This document shows positions 7,816 to 17,725 of a stretch of DNA of 64,000 nt, piece by piece. Source of the stretch: Candidatus Limnocylindrales bacterium. Lineage in GTDB: Bacteria; Moduliflexota; Moduliflexia; Moduliflexales; JAUQPW01. The translations under genes were made by a program, and so were the position numbers. A model generated the notes under the pieces. It was given only the letters and a program-made list of their open reading frames with translations, searched no databases and had not been told where the DNA came from. The stretch's first letter is position 1. Each line of letters starts with the position of its first letter. Location: contig DATMBG010000036.1 in NCBI GenBank assembly GCA_035559535.1, positions 104,747 to 168,746 of the forward strand, written 5' to 3'.

Positions 7816-8778
7816 TTAGTCAGCATATACACCTTCCAGGGCCTCTTCGGGTTCCGGCCAGGGACTATTCTCGGCGAACTGGACGGCCTCTTCGATCTCT
7901 TTTTCTATACGGGTCTCTATTTCGCTCTGGATGGTTTTATTAAGGATTTTATGATTCCTCAGATATTTTTCAAATCGATCGATGGGATCCTTTTTAGCCC
8001 ATTCTTCCAGCAATTGCTTGGGTACGTAGAAAGCATCGTCATGTTCTGCATGGCCCCGCATTCTCATGGTTTTTGACTCAATAAAAGTAGGACCCTTACC
8101 GCTCCGAGCGTTTTCTACGGCTGCCTTCGTTACTTCATAAACGGCCAAAACATCGTTACCGTCGACAACGACGCCAGGTATTCCATAAGCCTTGGCACGA
8201 TCCACCAGATCCACAAGGGCCGTTTGTTTGCTTAGAGGCGTCGAGTAGGCATATTGATTATTTTCGCAGATTACCACCAGGGGGAGTTTATGAACCCCGG
8301 CGAAGTTCATCCCCTCATGGAAGAGTCCTGTGCTGGTTCCACCATCTCCGATGTACGTCAAAACGACCCTTTTTTCCCGTCTTAATTTGAAAGAAAGGGC
8401 AATTCCAGAACAAACTACGATGGTTTCTCCTAGCATACTGATGGGGGCAATAACCCCGAGTTTCAGATCTCCCATATGAAGGTTAAGGTCTTTTCCACGG
8501 GTATAACCGGTTTTTTTGCCCATATATTGGGCAAAAATTTTGGCCGGGGTAAACCCTCGGACGAGGGCTGCGCCGACATCCCTTTGCAGGGGAGCCAGAA
8601 TATCCTCTTTCTCTAAAGCCCAGGCTGAGCCAATAGCCGTAGCCTCATTACCCCAACCACTGTAAACTCCGCCATAGAGCTTCCCCTGGCGATACAACTT
8701 TGAGGCCCGATCATCTATGGCCCGAATGAGTTTCATGTAATAATAGATTTTTAAAAGCTCATCTTTTTTAAGATTCAT
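7816..8778 (-). CDS. 2-oxoacid dehydrogenase E1 alpha subunit (TPP-dependent)
   Basis: This 320-residue protein is the alpha chain of the thiamine-diphosphate-dependent E1 that decarboxylates the 2-oxoacid. The TPP motif is complete: GDG at 144-146 and NN at 173-174, within GDGGTSTGLFHEG and CENNQYAYST. The phosphorylation-loop region MRMRGHAEHDDA follows. It lies between the beta subunit and E2 genes of the same operon. The length and motifs fit the acetoin/pyruvate/branched-chain group; substrate assignment would need phylogeny. Confidence 0.93.
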   Translation of the reverse strand: MNLKKDELLKIYYYMKLIRAIDDRASKLYRQGKLYGGVYSGWGNEATAIGSAWALEKEDILAPLQRDVGAALVRGFTPAKIFAQYMGKKTGYTRGKDLNLHMGDLKLGVIAPISMLGETIVVCSGIALSFKLRREKRVVLTYIGDGGTSTGLFHEGMNFAGVHKLPLVVICENNQYAYSTPLSKQTALVDLVDRAKAYGIPGVVVDGNDVLAVYEVTKAAVENARSGKGPTFIESKTMRMRGHAEHDDAFYVPKQLLEEWAKKDPIDRFEKYLRNHKILNKTIQSEIETRIEKEIEEAVQFAENSPWPEPEEALEGVYAD

Positions 8779-8794
8779 AATTTAAGAAAGAATG

Positions 8795-8872
8795 AAAATG
8801 TAAAGAGAACGAGAGTTTGGGAGTTTAGTTCTGTCTTTTGCTCTCCCATTCTCCCTCTTCTCCCTTATCCCT
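8795..8872. repeat. Short G-rich/C-rich inverted repeat between E1 subunit genes
   Basis: GAGAACGAGAGTTTGGGAG is followed within about 30 bases by CTCCCATTCTCCCTCTTCTC, giving an imperfect hairpin in the 94-base gap. It resembles the other simple G-rich hairpins but lacks their leader. Confidence 0.45.
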
Positions 8873-9847
8873 TTAATAGGCTGCCAGCTTCTCCAGCGCT
8901 TCGACAATATCCTCCACCTGAGGTAAGAAGAAGTTCTCTAAAGGGGGACTATAAGGCACGGGGGTATCAATGGAAGCTACCCGCAGAACGGGTCCATCGA
9001 GATATTCAAAGGCCTCCTCGGAGATAATCGCGGCAAGCTCAGCTCCAAATCCACCGGTTTTGGTATCTTCATGGACGATCACAACCTTATTGGTTTTTTT
9101 GATGGATTCTAAAAGCGTTTCCTTATCCAGGGGAATGAGCGTTCTTAGATCTACAACCTCCACACTGACCCCTTTTTCGGCCATTTTCTCTGCCGCTTCC
9201 AGGGACTTATGGAGGGTTCCCCCGTAGGTTAAAAGGGTGATATGATGGCCCCGTCTTTTTATATCGGCTTTTCCCAAAGGCACTATATAATCTTCATCGG
9301 GAATGGTTCCTTTAATTCTTCGATAAAGGAATTTATGCTCAAAATACAGCACCGGGTTATTATCCCGGATGGAAGCCTTAAGCAGACCTTTGGCATCATA
9401 AGGAGTAGCCGGAGCCACTACTTTTAGACCGGGAACATGGGTAAACCAGGCTTCTGGATTTTGAGAATGGAAGGGGCCTGCATTCATTCCTCCCCCGGAA
9501 GGACATCGAATCACAATAGGGACTTTAGCCCCCCACCGGTAATGGGCTTTAGCTGCCCAGTTTACAATGGGATCAAAGCAACAGGAGATAAAATCTGCAA
9601 ACTGCATCTCGGCGACCGGCCGCATACCCATCAAAGCAGCTCCAATAGAGGCTCCCACAATGGCCCCTTCGGATAAAGGGGTATCGATAACCCGTTCTTC
9701 TCCAAACTCTTCCAGTAAGCCGGCGGTTACTTTAAAGGCCCCCCCATAAACACCGATGTCTTCCCCCAATAGGAACACATCTTTATCCCGAGCCATCTCT
9801 TCTCGAAGGGCTTCACGAATAGCTTCTAAATAGGTAACCTCTCTCAT
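8873..9847 (-). CDS. 2-oxoacid dehydrogenase E1 beta subunit
   Basis: A 324-residue transketolase-like beta chain of the heterotetrameric E1. It starts MREVTYLEAIREALREEM and contains LGEDIGVYGGAFKVT, the cofactor-proximal FADFISCCFDPIVNWAAK, and PVVIRCPSGGG-like PIVIRCPSGGG, with the C-terminal transketolase domain near VEVVDLRTLIPLD. Family members close with SIDTPVPYSPPLE as here. It follows the TrpB2 gene by 23 bases, suggesting one transcript. Confidence 0.93.
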   Translation of the reverse strand: MREVTYLEAIREALREEMARDKDVFLLGEDIGVYGGAFKVTAGLLEEFGEERVIDTPLSEGAIVGASIGAALMGMRPVAEMQFADFISCCFDPIVNWAAKAHYRWGAKVPIVIRCPSGGGMNAGPFHSQNPEAWFTHVPGLKVVAPATPYDAKGLLKASIRDNNPVLYFEHKFLYRRIKGTIPDEDYIVPLGKADIKRRGHHITLLTYGGTLHKSLEAAEKMAEKGVSVEVVDLRTLIPLDKETLLESIKKTNKVVIVHEDTKTGGFGAELAAIISEEAFEYLDGPVLRVASIDTPVPYSPPLENFFLPQVEDIVEALEKLAAY

Positions 9848-9870
9848 GATTTCTAACCTCCGATTTTTCC

Positions 9871-11229
9871 TTAAAACTTCGGAAGTTTTGCTAAAGACTC
9901 CTTGATTTTTTCTTCAGGATAACTATAATCTTCTAATTTACCGTTCAAATACGCATCGTAGGCCGCCAGGTCAAAATGACCATGCCCGCATAAATTAAAA
10001 GCGATGACTTTAGCTTCTCCAGAAGCTTTACATTGTAAAGCTTCATCGATAACACAACGAATGGCATGGGCTGGCTCAGGTGCCGGTACGATACCTTCTG
10101 TTCTTGCAAATTGTAAGGCGGCCTCAAAGATAGCCTTTTGGGGATAGGCCCTGGCTTCGATCACTTTTTCATCAACCAAAAGACATAAAGTAGGCGCATC
10201 GCCGTGGTAGCGGAGTCCACCGGCATGGATCGGAGGCGGAATAAAATTAGACCCCAGGGTATACATCTTAAGGAGCGGCGTGGTTCCGGCAGTATCTCCA
10301 AAATCATAGGTATAAATCCCTTTTGTTAAGCTGGGACATGCTGTGGGCTCTACGGCAATAATTCGGGTATTCTTCCGTTCTCCACTTAACTTATCCTTTA
10401 CAAAAGGATAACTGAATCCCCCAAAATTAGAACCCCCTCCTACACAACCGATCAAGATATCCGGATATTCTCCTATCTTTTCAAATTGTTTTTTGACCTC
10501 TAAACCCACAATAGTCTGATGAAGCAGTACATGATTTAAAACACTTCCCAGGGAATATTTGGTATCCTCCCGGCTAACGGCATCCTCAATGGCTTCACTG
10601 ATAGCAATGCCTAAACTTCCCGGGGAATTGGGATCTTGCTCCAGGATCTTTTGACCTGCCCGGGTTTGGGTAGTCGGGCTTGCAAAAACCTCGGCTCCCC
10701 AGCTTTCCATCATAATTCGACGGTAAGGTTTTTGCTGATAACTCACCTTTACCATGTAAACCGTGCATTTTAAATCGAATACTTTACAGGCGAAAGCCAG
10801 GGCACTTCCCCACTGTCCGGCCCCGGTCTCGGTGGTCAAACGTTGAACTCCTTCTTTTTTGTTATAATAAGCCTGGGCAACCGCCGTGTTCGGTTTATGG
10901 CTTCCCGCAGGACTTACGCCTTCGTATTTATAATAAATCTTTGCAGGGGTATCCAGGGCTTTTTCGAGCCGATAGGCCCGATATAAAGGAGTCGGACGCC
11001 ATAACTTGTAGACATCCTGAACCTCCTCGGGAATCTCAATCCAACGCTCTGAACTGACCTCCTGTTTAATTAATTCCATGGGAAAGATAGGAGCTAAATC
11101 CTGCGGCCCAACCGGCTGACCGGTAGCGGGATGAATAGGAGGAGGAAGCGGCTTAGGCAAATCAGGTAAAATATTATACCACTGGGTCGGCATTTCTTTT
11201 TCTTCTAAAAGTATTTTGATTGTTTTCAT
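9871..11229 (-). CDS. trpB: TrpB2-type tryptophan synthase beta-like PLP enzyme
   Basis: A 452-residue PLP-dependent enzyme of the TrpB2 group, which joins indole and serine to make tryptophan and often lacks a partner TrpA. The PLP lysine is K112 in [11 protein letters not shown]; the glycine loop is [22 protein letters not shown] follows the lysine motif. The N-terminal insert with [11 protein letters not shown] is typical of TrpB2. No trpA is nearby; instead it leads an operon with 2-oxoacid dehydrogenase genes. A GGAGGG ribosome binding site precedes the ATG, and a promoter-like sequence lies about 45-65 bases upstream. A serine deaminase side role is possible but only inference. Confidence 0.92.
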   Translation of the reverse strand: MKTIKILLEEKEMPTQWYNILPDLPKPLPPPIHPATGQPVGPQDLAPIFPMELIKQEVSSERWIEIPEEVQDVYKLWRPTPLYRAYRLEKALDTPAKIYYKYEGVSPAGSHKPNTAVAQAYYNKKEGVQRLTTETGAGQWGSALAFACKVFDLKCTVYMVKVSYQQKPYRRIMMESWGAEVFASPTTQTRAGQKILEQDPNSPGSLGIAISEAIEDAVSREDTKYSLGSVLNHVLLHQTIVGLEVKKQFEKIGEYPDILIGCVGGGSNFGGFSYPFVKDKLSGERKNTRIIAVEPTACPSLTKGIYTYDFGDTAGTTPLLKMYTLGSNFIPPPIHAGGLRYHGDAPTLCLLVDEKVIEARAYPQKAIFEAALQFARTEGIVPAPEPAHAIRCVIDEALQCKASGEAKVIAFNLCGHGHFDLAAYDAYLNGKLEDYSYPEEKIKESLAKLPKF

Positions 11230-11267
11230 TTTCCCTCCTTATCCAGAATAACTGGCTCCCTTTACTT

Positions 11268-11296
11268 TATTTTCAAACAAAACCTTTTATTGTCAA
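11268..11296 (-). promoter_or_regulatory. Sigma-70-type promoter for trpB2/E1/E2 operon
   Basis: On the minus strand, TTGACA (11291-11296), a 17-base spacer and AAAATA (11268-11273). The -35 is perfect, the -10 weak. It sits about 40 bases before the trpB2 start. Confidence 0.55.
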
Positions 11297-11350
11297 CAAA
11301 ATTTATCACCTCTGCTGGCCAGGATGGAGATCCTAGGAGTCTCTAAAGAA

Positions 11351-11374
11351 GGAAAACCCAACCGGGCTTTTTAA
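11351..11374. terminator. Small hairpin with flanking A/T runs (possible bidirectional terminator)
   Basis: AAAACCC-aacc-GGGCTTTTT: a short stem of three to four G-C pairs followed by T-runs on both strands. It lies 140 bases downstream of prfA and upstream of trpB2, so it may end the prfA transcript. The stem is short, hence modest confidence. Confidence 0.45.
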
Positions 11375-11509
11375 TCCAACGCTAACATGGCTATAGATCC
11401 CTTCGGGGACACAGAAAGAGTAACCAGACATAGGGCGATCGGATAGGATCACCCCTTTATCAACCCATGGATATAAGGTCTAAGATGATCAGTCTGAATG
11501 GATACCCGA

Positions 11510-12577
11510 TCAGGCGGTATTTTTCAGTTGTTCTGACTGGTAGTAAGCTATCAGAGGATCGATAATCTCGTCGAGTTCCCCGTTTAAAATTTTATCCATA
11601 TTGTGGGTCGTAAAGTTGATCCGATGATCCGTTATACGATTTTGAGGGAAATTATAGGTACGAATCCGCTCACTCCGGTCTCCACTACCGATCTGGCTTT
11701 TGCGAGACTGGGAGATTTTATCCTGTTGCTCTTGCTGGAGTTTATCCAATAACCTGGCCCGCAGGATCCGAAGTGCCTTGGCTTTGTTTTTATGCTGAGA
11801 TTTTTCATCCTGACAAGAGATGACAATTCCGGTAGGAATATGCGTGACCCGCACCGCGGAATCGGTGGTATTGACACTTTGGCCCCCTGGACCTGAAGAT
11901 CGAAACACATCGATCCGAATGTCATTGGGATCGATCTCAACCTCTATCTCATCGGCTTCGGGTAACACGGCCACCGTCGCGGTTGAGGTATGAATGCGAC
12001 CACTGGCTTCGGTAACCGGAACCCGCTGGACCCGATGCACACCGCTTTCAAATTTCAATCGGCTATAAGCCCCCTTTCCCTCAATAAGAGCTATAATTTC
12101 TTTAAACCCACCCACTTCAGAGGGACTCTGACTCATAATTTCAACCTTCCAGTTCTTACTTTCCGCATATTTGGTGTACATCCGAAAAAGGTCTGCAGCA
12201 AACAAACTCGCTTCGTCTCCCCCGGTTCCTGCCCGAATCTCCAGAAAGATATTTTTCTCATCATTGGGATCCTTGGGAAGCATCAGGATTTTTAATTGCC
12301 TTTCCAGATCCTCGCGCTTCAACTCCAGGCTCTTTAGCTCTCCTTCCGCCAACTCCCTCATCTCCCGGTCCTTTTCATTCTTGATCAATTCCCGGGCTTC
12401 CTCTATTTCCCGAAGAACCTTCTGGTACTTTCGATAGGTTTCTACAATCTCAGATAATTCCGCATGGGATTTAGCATAGCTCCTAAATTTATCCTGCTGG
12501 GCTATAATCTTGGGATCACTGAGGAGTTTCGTGAGTTCCTCATACTTTTCTTCTAGGGCTTTCAGTTTTTCAAACAT
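11510..12577 (-). CDS. prfA: Peptide chain release factor 1
   Basis: Release factor 1 ends translation at UAA and UAG codons. The 355-residue length is normal. The catalytic GGQ lies at residues 231-233 ([16 protein letters not shown]), and the codon-reading tripeptide PVT at 187-189, within [16 protein letters not shown], marks RF1 rather than RF2. The usual partner prmC, which methylates the GGQ glutamine, is not adjacent here. It lies 2 bases after a DapA-like gene on the same strand. Confidence 0.97.
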   Translation of the reverse strand: MFEKLKALEEKYEELTKLLSDPKIIAQQDKFRSYAKSHAELSEIVETYRKYQKVLREIEEARELIKNEKDREMRELAEGELKSLELKREDLERQLKILMLPKDPNDEKNIFLEIRAGTGGDEASLFAADLFRMYTKYAESKNWKVEIMSQSPSEVGGFKEIIALIEGKGAYSRLKFESGVHRVQRVPVTEASGRIHTSTATVAVLPEADEIEVEIDPNDIRIDVFRSSGPGGQSVNTTDSAVRVTHIPTGIVISCQDEKSQHKNKAKALRILRARLLDKLQQEQQDKISQSRKSQIGSGDRSERIRTYNFPQNRITDHRINFTTHNMDKILNGELDEIIDPLIAYYQSEQLKNTA

Positions 12578-12579
12578 AA

Positions 12580-13461
12580 TTAGATTAATTCAACCTCTCT
12601 TAACAGCTTTTTCAGATCTTCGATTTCTTCCTGATTGGGTGCTGGGAGAGGAGATCGGGGTTTACCTCCGTAATAACCAACCAGGTCCATAGCGGCTTTG
12701 AGTCCTCCAATTCCATACTTAACCGTTACCCCCTTGGCCAGAGGCGTCATCCTAAACTGCTGTTGTCGGGCCCCTTTCAGGTCTCCCTGCTGATAGAGCT
12801 CCTGAATCCGAACCATCTCATCGGGAGCCACATTGGCCACAGCTACAATTCCTCCAACTGCTCCGACACAGAGGGCCGGTAATAAGACCAGCGCAGACCC
12901 TGTAAACGTACTAAAATGAGCCGGTGCCATTCGGACGATATCACTTAACTGGGCAATATTACCCGAGCTGTCTTTAATCCCTACAATGTTGGGGTGCTGG
13001 GCAAGCCGTGCAACCAGGTCGGCTTCTAGGTTGATCCCCGTGCACTGAGGAATGTTATAAAGGAGTACTTTGGTCTTGGCTTTGTCCGCTATGGTCATGT
13101 AGTGTTTATAGAGAATTTCCGATTTGGTCAGAGCGTTTTTGTAAAAACCGGGAGATACAACCAAAACCCCATCAGCTCCAAGCTCTGCAGCCTTATTGGT
13201 TAACTCGATGGTTCCTTGAGTAGATTCTAAACCCGTTCCTACCAGTAAAACCTTCTCCTTAGGTACGACCTTTCGTGCGGTTTCGATGACCCGAAGTTTT
13301 TCCTGTTCGGTAAGATGAACCGGTTCACTGTTAGTTCCCAAAATCACATAACCGGCCAGCTTTGTCCGATTGAGCTTGGTTAAATTTTCCGCCAGTTTAT
13401 CATAGGCAACCTCGTCCTCCTTAAAGGGAGTCGGAATAGGTGGAAGTATACCTTTAAACAT
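12580..13461 (-). CDS. Dihydrodipicolinate synthase-family aldolase
   Basis: A 293-residue class I aldolase of the DapA/N-acetylneuraminate lyase superfamily. The Schiff-base lysine is K163 (VGIKDSSGN) and the catalytic tyrosine Y135 (LLYNIPQ). The phosphate/carboxylate-binding loop reads GTNSE (42-46) where true DapA has GTTGE, so it is more like 4-hydroxy-2-oxoglutarate aldolase or another family branch than a lysine-pathway enzyme. It is directly coupled to prfA. The pathway is not otherwise represented nearby. Confidence 0.87.
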   Translation of the reverse strand: MFKGILPPIPTPFKEDEVAYDKLAENLTKLNRTKLAGYVILGTNSEPVHLTEQEKLRVIETARKVVPKEKVLLVGTGLESTQGTIELTNKAAELGADGVLVVSPGFYKNALTKSEILYKHYMTIADKAKTKVLLYNIPQCTGINLEADLVARLAQHPNIVGIKDSSGNIAQLSDIVRMAPAHFSTFTGSALVLLPALCVGAVGGIVAVANVAPDEMVRIQELYQQGDLKGARQQQFRMTPLAKGVTVKYGIGGLKAAMDLVGYYGGKPRSPLPAPNQEEIEDLKKLLREVELI

Positions 13462-13737
13462 ATATGAGTCCGTTGCTATTGTCCATTGTCCGCTGTTACA
13501 GACAACTATCCAATGCTTAATAAAATTAATTAAAGGTACGATCTATTAAAAAATCCAGAAGATAGAGGTAATTCCAACCAGATCTGGTCACAAAGATATC
13601 CTTATTACCTGCGTTTAAGAGAAAATTTTGTCTACCCCTATTTTCTTCAGTCTCTATGGCTAAATCTTGATCTGCAGGAGGATACTAAACTAAGTTATTA
13701 CTTAATCTGTAAATATGTCAAGCAAAACTTCCAGGCT

Positions 13738-13893
13738 GTATCCGTATCAATTTAGTAGATGGAAAAAGAAACACCCCTCAATCCCCCTCCAGGGGGGACT
13801 GACGTAGGGTTGCTGCTGCTGAAGTCTCCCCTCCAGGGGGGACCGGGGGGGTTCAGACAGAAAAAGTGACGCTTACTAAATTGTTACAGTTAC
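13738..13893. mobile_element. MITE-like palindromic element, copy A
   Basis: A 156-base non-coding element. Its ends are inverted repeats matching at 15 of 18 bases (GTATCCGTATCAATTTAG against the complement of CTAAATTGTTACAGTTAC). It is flanked by TTCCAGGCT (13729-13737) and TTCCCGGCT (13894-13902), an 8-of-9 direct repeat that looks like an aged target-site duplication. Inside is a C-rich/G-rich stem (CCCCCTCCAGGGGG) around a 28-base loop containing TTGCTGCTGCTG. Copy B at 58877 shares the ends, stem and loop, but with the loop inverted. It encodes no protein, so a transposase elsewhere would have to move it. Confidence 0.8.
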
Positions 13894-14007
13894 TTCCCGG
13901 CTAAGGTCATCCGGGCTGGGAGAGGAATCATCTTTTTTGCTTGAAAATCGGTGGATTTTAAGGTACTTTATTCCAGGGAATGCCCCTGGAGATCTTATAC
14001 CTAAAAT

Positions 14008-14032
14008 AGGGCAGTCACAGAGGGCTGCCCCT
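14008..14032. repeat. GGGCAG hairpin
   Basis: AGGGCAG and CTGCCCCT flank a 10-base loop (TCACAGAGGG). This resembles a widespread class of short intergenic palindromes seen in many bacterial genomes. No function is evident. Confidence 0.4.
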
Positions 14033-14151
14033 ACAATTTAGGCCAGGTCTTCATATCGAACTGGTAGCAGGGATAAAACCACTAGGGGTTGTTTTTTATT
14101 GGGAGATTCCTCAAACCGATTTATGCTTAAAAGAGGGAGAAATATAAAAAA

Positions 14152-16650
14152 ATGAATTTATTTGGTTGGAGCGAAGTTAAACAGCTTCAGAGAGCTATCA
14201 AAAAGAATCCTAAGGATATAGGTTTGATTCTAAAGCTGGGCTGGTTATATCTTGATGAGGGGAGATATGAGGAAGCTCGGGAACAATTTATGGCCGTCCA
14301 AAACCAGAACCCTGCTTCCTACTTTAAAGCCCAGGCCTGTCTGGGTCTGGCCATCATTGACCTGAAGAAGGGAAATATAGATACAGCGAGGGAGAACCTC
14401 GAAACCCTTCTTCAAGAATCTGCCGAATTTCCAAGAAGTGCCGAAGCCCATTTCTATTTGGGAACCATCTACGAGAAGCAACTAAGGGAAGGTAAGGGCG
14501 ACCGACCCATCGCCCAGGAGCCGGAAGTCCGGGATAAGAAACCAGAGGCAAGGGATAGGAAGCCGGAAGTAAAAGACAGGAAACCGGAAGCAAGGGATAA
14601 AGGACCAAAAACCGAAGCCTCAGCGGGGATCTCTTTACTGGAAAAGGCCGCCCGGGAATATGAAGCTGCCATTGCACAGGGAGCCCAGGAGGCAAATAGA
14701 GCCAGATATCTGCTGGGGAAGCTTTATCTGGATTACGGACAGGGGGAGAAGGCTCTCCATTACCTGGAAACCGCCCTCAAAGAGGAGAAACTCGATAAAA
14801 GCTCGGCCACCAGACTCCCCCGGGCGGAAATCTATCATATCTTAGGAACTCTCTATAAAACCCTTAAGGAGGACCTGGAAACATCCAAAAACTATCATCG
14901 CAGTGTTTTAGATCTGACTTCTCAACCGGCTTTATTGGCCTCCAGTCACAAGCAACTCGGAGATATTTATCGAGAACAGACGCTCTATCCTCTGGCCCTG
15001 GATAGCTATCAAACGGCGATTAAATACTATGGAGAAAATCGATCCAGGGAAGCCTTAGAAGCCCATGTTGGTCTGGCCGAGATGTATCTCAAGGATGGTA
15101 ACTTTAAGAAAGCTATCGAAAGTGGAGAGCGGATTTTATCCTTCGGAATTGAATTTAAAGATCTTTTAACACGAATTTATGCCCTGCTGGCTCAGGGCTA
15201 TCAACGGGTTGAGGCCTATGAGAAGGCCTTAGAGTTTCAGAAATTACATCTGGAATCGGTCACCACGCCGGAGGAGAAGATCCTCTCCTTAACTCAACTG
15301 GCCCCCCTCCAGGAGAAGCTGGGTGAGTATGAGGAAGCCATAGAAATCTATAAATCCGCCTTGAAACTCCAACCCGATCCTCAGACCGCTGCAGATATTC
15401 ATCTGGCCCTTGGGCGGATTTACCTGTTGCAGGAGAAATATAGTCCGGCCATCAAGCAACTGGAAGATTCCCTCAAACTTCAAACCGTAGATGAAAAAAA
15501 GGCCGAAGCTTACCGTCTCCTGGGAGAGTGCTTTATAAAACGGGGAGACACCAAAAAAGGTATCGAGATGTTCGGGACTGTCATGGCCCGATATAAGGAA
15601 CTGGATGTGGCCGCGGAAGTTAAAAGAGAGCTCAAAGATTTGAAAAAGGAGATTACCCAGGAGGTAAAAGCTGAGAAGTTAGAAGAAAGTGAAGCCGAGC
15701 GACTCAAAACGATTGTTGACGAGGTTCTGGATGAGAAGGGGCTTTTTGAAAGACTCAAACAAGGACTGGCCAGAACCCATCAAAATTTTATCAACAACCT
15801 GGAAGCCCTCTTAACCGGTAAAACCAGAATTGATGAGGATCTTTTGGAGCAGTTGGAAGAAGTCTTGATTCTGGCCGATTTAGGCGTCGATGCAACGCTT
15901 AAGGTTATTTCCAGTATTCAAAGTAAAGTCAAAAAGAAGGAACTTGAAGATCCGGCTCAATTGAAATCTCACCTGAAACGTGAGATTCTGGCTATTTTGA
16001 AAAATGGGGAAAAGGTAGTAGATATAAACCAGGCAACTCCTTTCGTGATCATGGTGATCGGGGTTAACGGGACAGGTAAAACCACCACCATCGGGAAGCT
16101 TGCCCATAATTTTAAAAAGGCGGGTAAACAGGTTCTTCTGGTCGCCGGAGATACGTTTCGGGCTGCAGCCATCGAACAGTTGGAAATTTGGGGCCAGCGG
16201 GCCGGATGTGAAGTCATCAAGCACGAACCGGGGGCCGATCCCTCTGCGGTGATTTACGATGCCATGCAGGCTGCCAGATCCAGAAAAGCGGATGTCGTTA
16301 TTATCGACACGGCCGGACGGCTTCACACTAAAAAGAATCTCATGGATGAGTTGAAAAAAATGAAGCGAATTGCCGGCAGAGAACTCCCCGGAGCTCCCCA
16401 TGAAGTTCTCCTGGTGTTAGATGCCACAACCGGTCAAAATGCCATCTCTCAGGCGAAACTATTCCATGAAAACATCGGACTTACAGGGCTTATTCTAACT
16501 AAGCTGGATGGAACGGCTAAAGGTGGAATCATTACAGGGATTATCAACGAACTTAAAATCCCGGTTGCTTATATCGGGGTTGGTGAGAAACTTATGGATC
16601 TTCGACCTTTTAAGGCGGAAGAATTTGTGGAAGCTTTATTTGCAGAATAA
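14152..16650 (+). CDS. ftsY: TPR-domain/FtsY fusion (signal recognition particle receptor)
   Basis: An 832-residue protein joining a long N-terminal TPR region (about residues 10-510) to a complete FtsY NG domain (about 532-832). FtsY is the GTPase receptor that docks the signal recognition particle at the membrane for co-translational targeting. The N domain begins [14 protein letters not shown]. The G domain has the P-loop [10 protein letters not shown] (about 637-646), DTFRAAA, DTAGR (about 719-723), TKLDG (about 783-787) and the closing [12 protein letters not shown]. Typical FtsY carries a short acidic A domain instead of TPRs. Residues about 118-159 are a low-complexity insert of repeated KPEARDR-type units. 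No stop or frameshift separates the two halves, so this is a true fusion in this assembly. Confidence 0.9.
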   Translation: MNLFGWSEVKQLQRAIKKNPKDIGLILKLGWLYLDEGRYEEAREQFMAVQNQNPASYFKAQACLGLAIIDLKKGNIDTARENLETLLQESAEFPRSAEAHFYLGTIYEKQLREGKGDRPIAQEPEVRDKKPEARDRKPEVKDRKPEARDKGPKTEASAGISLLEKAAREYEAAIAQGAQEANRARYLLGKLYLDYGQGEKALHYLETALKEEKLDKSSATRLPRAEIYHILGTLYKTLKEDLETSKNYHRSVLDLTSQPALLASSHKQLGDIYREQTLYPLALDSYQTAIKYYGENRSREALEAHVGLAEMYLKDGNFKKAIESGERILSFGIEFKDLLTRIYALLAQGYQRVEAYEKALEFQKLHLESVTTPEEKILSLTQLAPLQEKLGEYEEAIEIYKSALKLQPDPQTAADIHLALGRIYLLQEKYSPAIKQLEDSLKLQTVDEKKAEAYRLLGECFIKRGDTKKGIEMFGTVMARYKELDVAAEVKRELKDLKKEITQEVKAEKLEESEAERLKTIVDEVLDEKGLFERLKQGLARTHQNFINNLEALLTGKTRIDEDLLEQLEEVLILADLGVDATLKVISSIQSKVKKKELEDPAQLKSHLKREILAILKNGEKVVDINQATPFVIMVIGVNGTGKTTTIGKLAHNFKKAGKQVLLVAGDTFRAAAIEQLEIWGQRAGCEVIKHEPGADPSAVIYDAMQAARSRKADVVIIDTAGRLHTKKNLMDELKKMKRIAGRELPGAPHEVLLVLDATTGQNAISQAKLFHENIGLTGLILTKLDGTAKGGIITGIINELKIPVAYIGVGEKLMDLRPFKAEEFVEALFAE

Positions 16651-16673
16651 AATTGGATTTTTACTTCATAAAA

Positions 16674-17687
16674 ATGACAAGTAGAGTAGGTATTATTGCA
16701 AATCCCTTATCTGGAAAGGATATTCGGCGGTTGGTTGCCCATGCGACGGTTGTAGATAATGTGGAAAAGGCTAATATCCTGCGTAAGATCCTCCTGGGAC
16801 TGGATTCGATGGGTGTGGATGAGATTCTTATTATGCCGGATCAATACGGGCTGGGACATAGAGCTCTGAGTAACCTCTCGAAATTGAAAGCCACGGTCTC
16901 TTTTGTTGAAATGCCTGTAACCGGTTACCAGGAAGATACTGTAGAAGCCACCCGGATTATGCGGGAGATAGGAATCCATTGTTTGATTGTTTTGGGAGGA
17001 GATGGGACCAACCGGGCTGTTGCCAAAGAGTGTAGAGATATTCCTCTCATCCCCATATCTACAGGGACCAACAACGTCTTCCCCTATATGGTGGAAGGAA
17101 CCATTGCCGGGCTGGCCGGAGGTTGTATTGCCAGGGGGTGGGTCCCTATCGAGACCATCACCTTCCCAACCAAGAAATTAAATATTTATAAAAATAATCG
17201 ATGGATAGATCATGCCCTCATCGACGTAGTGGTTTCAAAAGATTTGTTTGTAGGGGCCAGGGCCATCTGGGATGTGAAAAGGATTTGGGAGATCATCTTA
17301 ACCCGCGGAGAACCGACCCATATCGGAATGGCCTCCATCGTAGGAGCTTTTCATCCGATTCCTGCAGACAGCGATACCGGCATCCATATAATCCTGGAAA
17401 ACAGTCAAAGCGGGAGTAAGAAGCCCCCCTCTTTACAGATCCGATCTATGATTGCTCCCGGACTGAGTGAAGTCGTGGGAATATCCGAATACAAGATCTT
17501 GAATATCGGAGATCGGATTTCCCTTCATCAAAGACCGGCCACGTTAGCCTTGGATGGGGAACGAGAGATTGAAGTTGGACCTCGGGATCGGATCGAGATA
17601 GAACTTTCAAAGGACGGTCCTCGGGTTGCGGATATCAAAAAAACCCTCCAGGAAGCCGTTGAAAAAGGGATTTTTCAGGTAAAGTAA
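16674..17687 (+). CDS. ATP-NAD kinase-family protein (AcoX-like)
   Basis: A 337-residue protein of the NAD kinase/diacylglycerol kinase-like superfamily (PF01513). It begins TSRVGIIANPLSGKD and contains the nucleotide-binding motif LGGDGTNRAVAK and the STGTNNVFPY segment, typical of the AcoX-like branch, whose in vivo reaction is not established. A TTG at 16653 would add seven residues; ATG 16674 was chosen because it gives the family N-terminus, though neither has a strong ribosome binding site. It follows the TPR-FtsY gene closely and converges with a phosphatase gene. Confidence 0.78.
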   Translation: MTSRVGIIANPLSGKDIRRLVAHATVVDNVEKANILRKILLGLDSMGVDEILIMPDQYGLGHRALSNLSKLKATVSFVEMPVTGYQEDTVEATRIMREIGIHCLIVLGGDGTNRAVAKECRDIPLIPISTGTNNVFPYMVEGTIAGLAGGCIARGWVPIETITFPTKKLNIYKNNRWIDHALIDVVVSKDLFVGARAIWDVKRIWEIILTRGEPTHIGMASIVGAFHPIPADSDTGIHIILENSQSGSKKPPSLQIRSMIAPGLSEVVGISEYKILNIGDRISLHQRPATLALDGEREIEVGPRDRIEIELSKDGPRVADIKKTLQEAVEKGIFQVK

Positions 17688-17725
17688 TTTTTCAGAATCC
17701 AAAGGAAAGGACCCAGATCGGCCTT

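Larger units (their letters stand above)
13462..14151. other. 690-base intergenic region with repeats, no gene seen
   Basis: It lies between two divergently transcribed genes. It holds a decayed TCCGTTGTCC-type repeat (13466-13512), the MITE-like element at 13738-13893 and a small hairpin at 14008-14031. No credible ORF is present. Promoters for both flanking genes must lie here but no clear one stands out. Confidence 0.65.

Noticed and set aside
14469..14672. Leftward frame with [13 protein letters not shown] repeats
   Set aside because: It is the antisense of the low-complexity insert in the TPR-FtsY gene.
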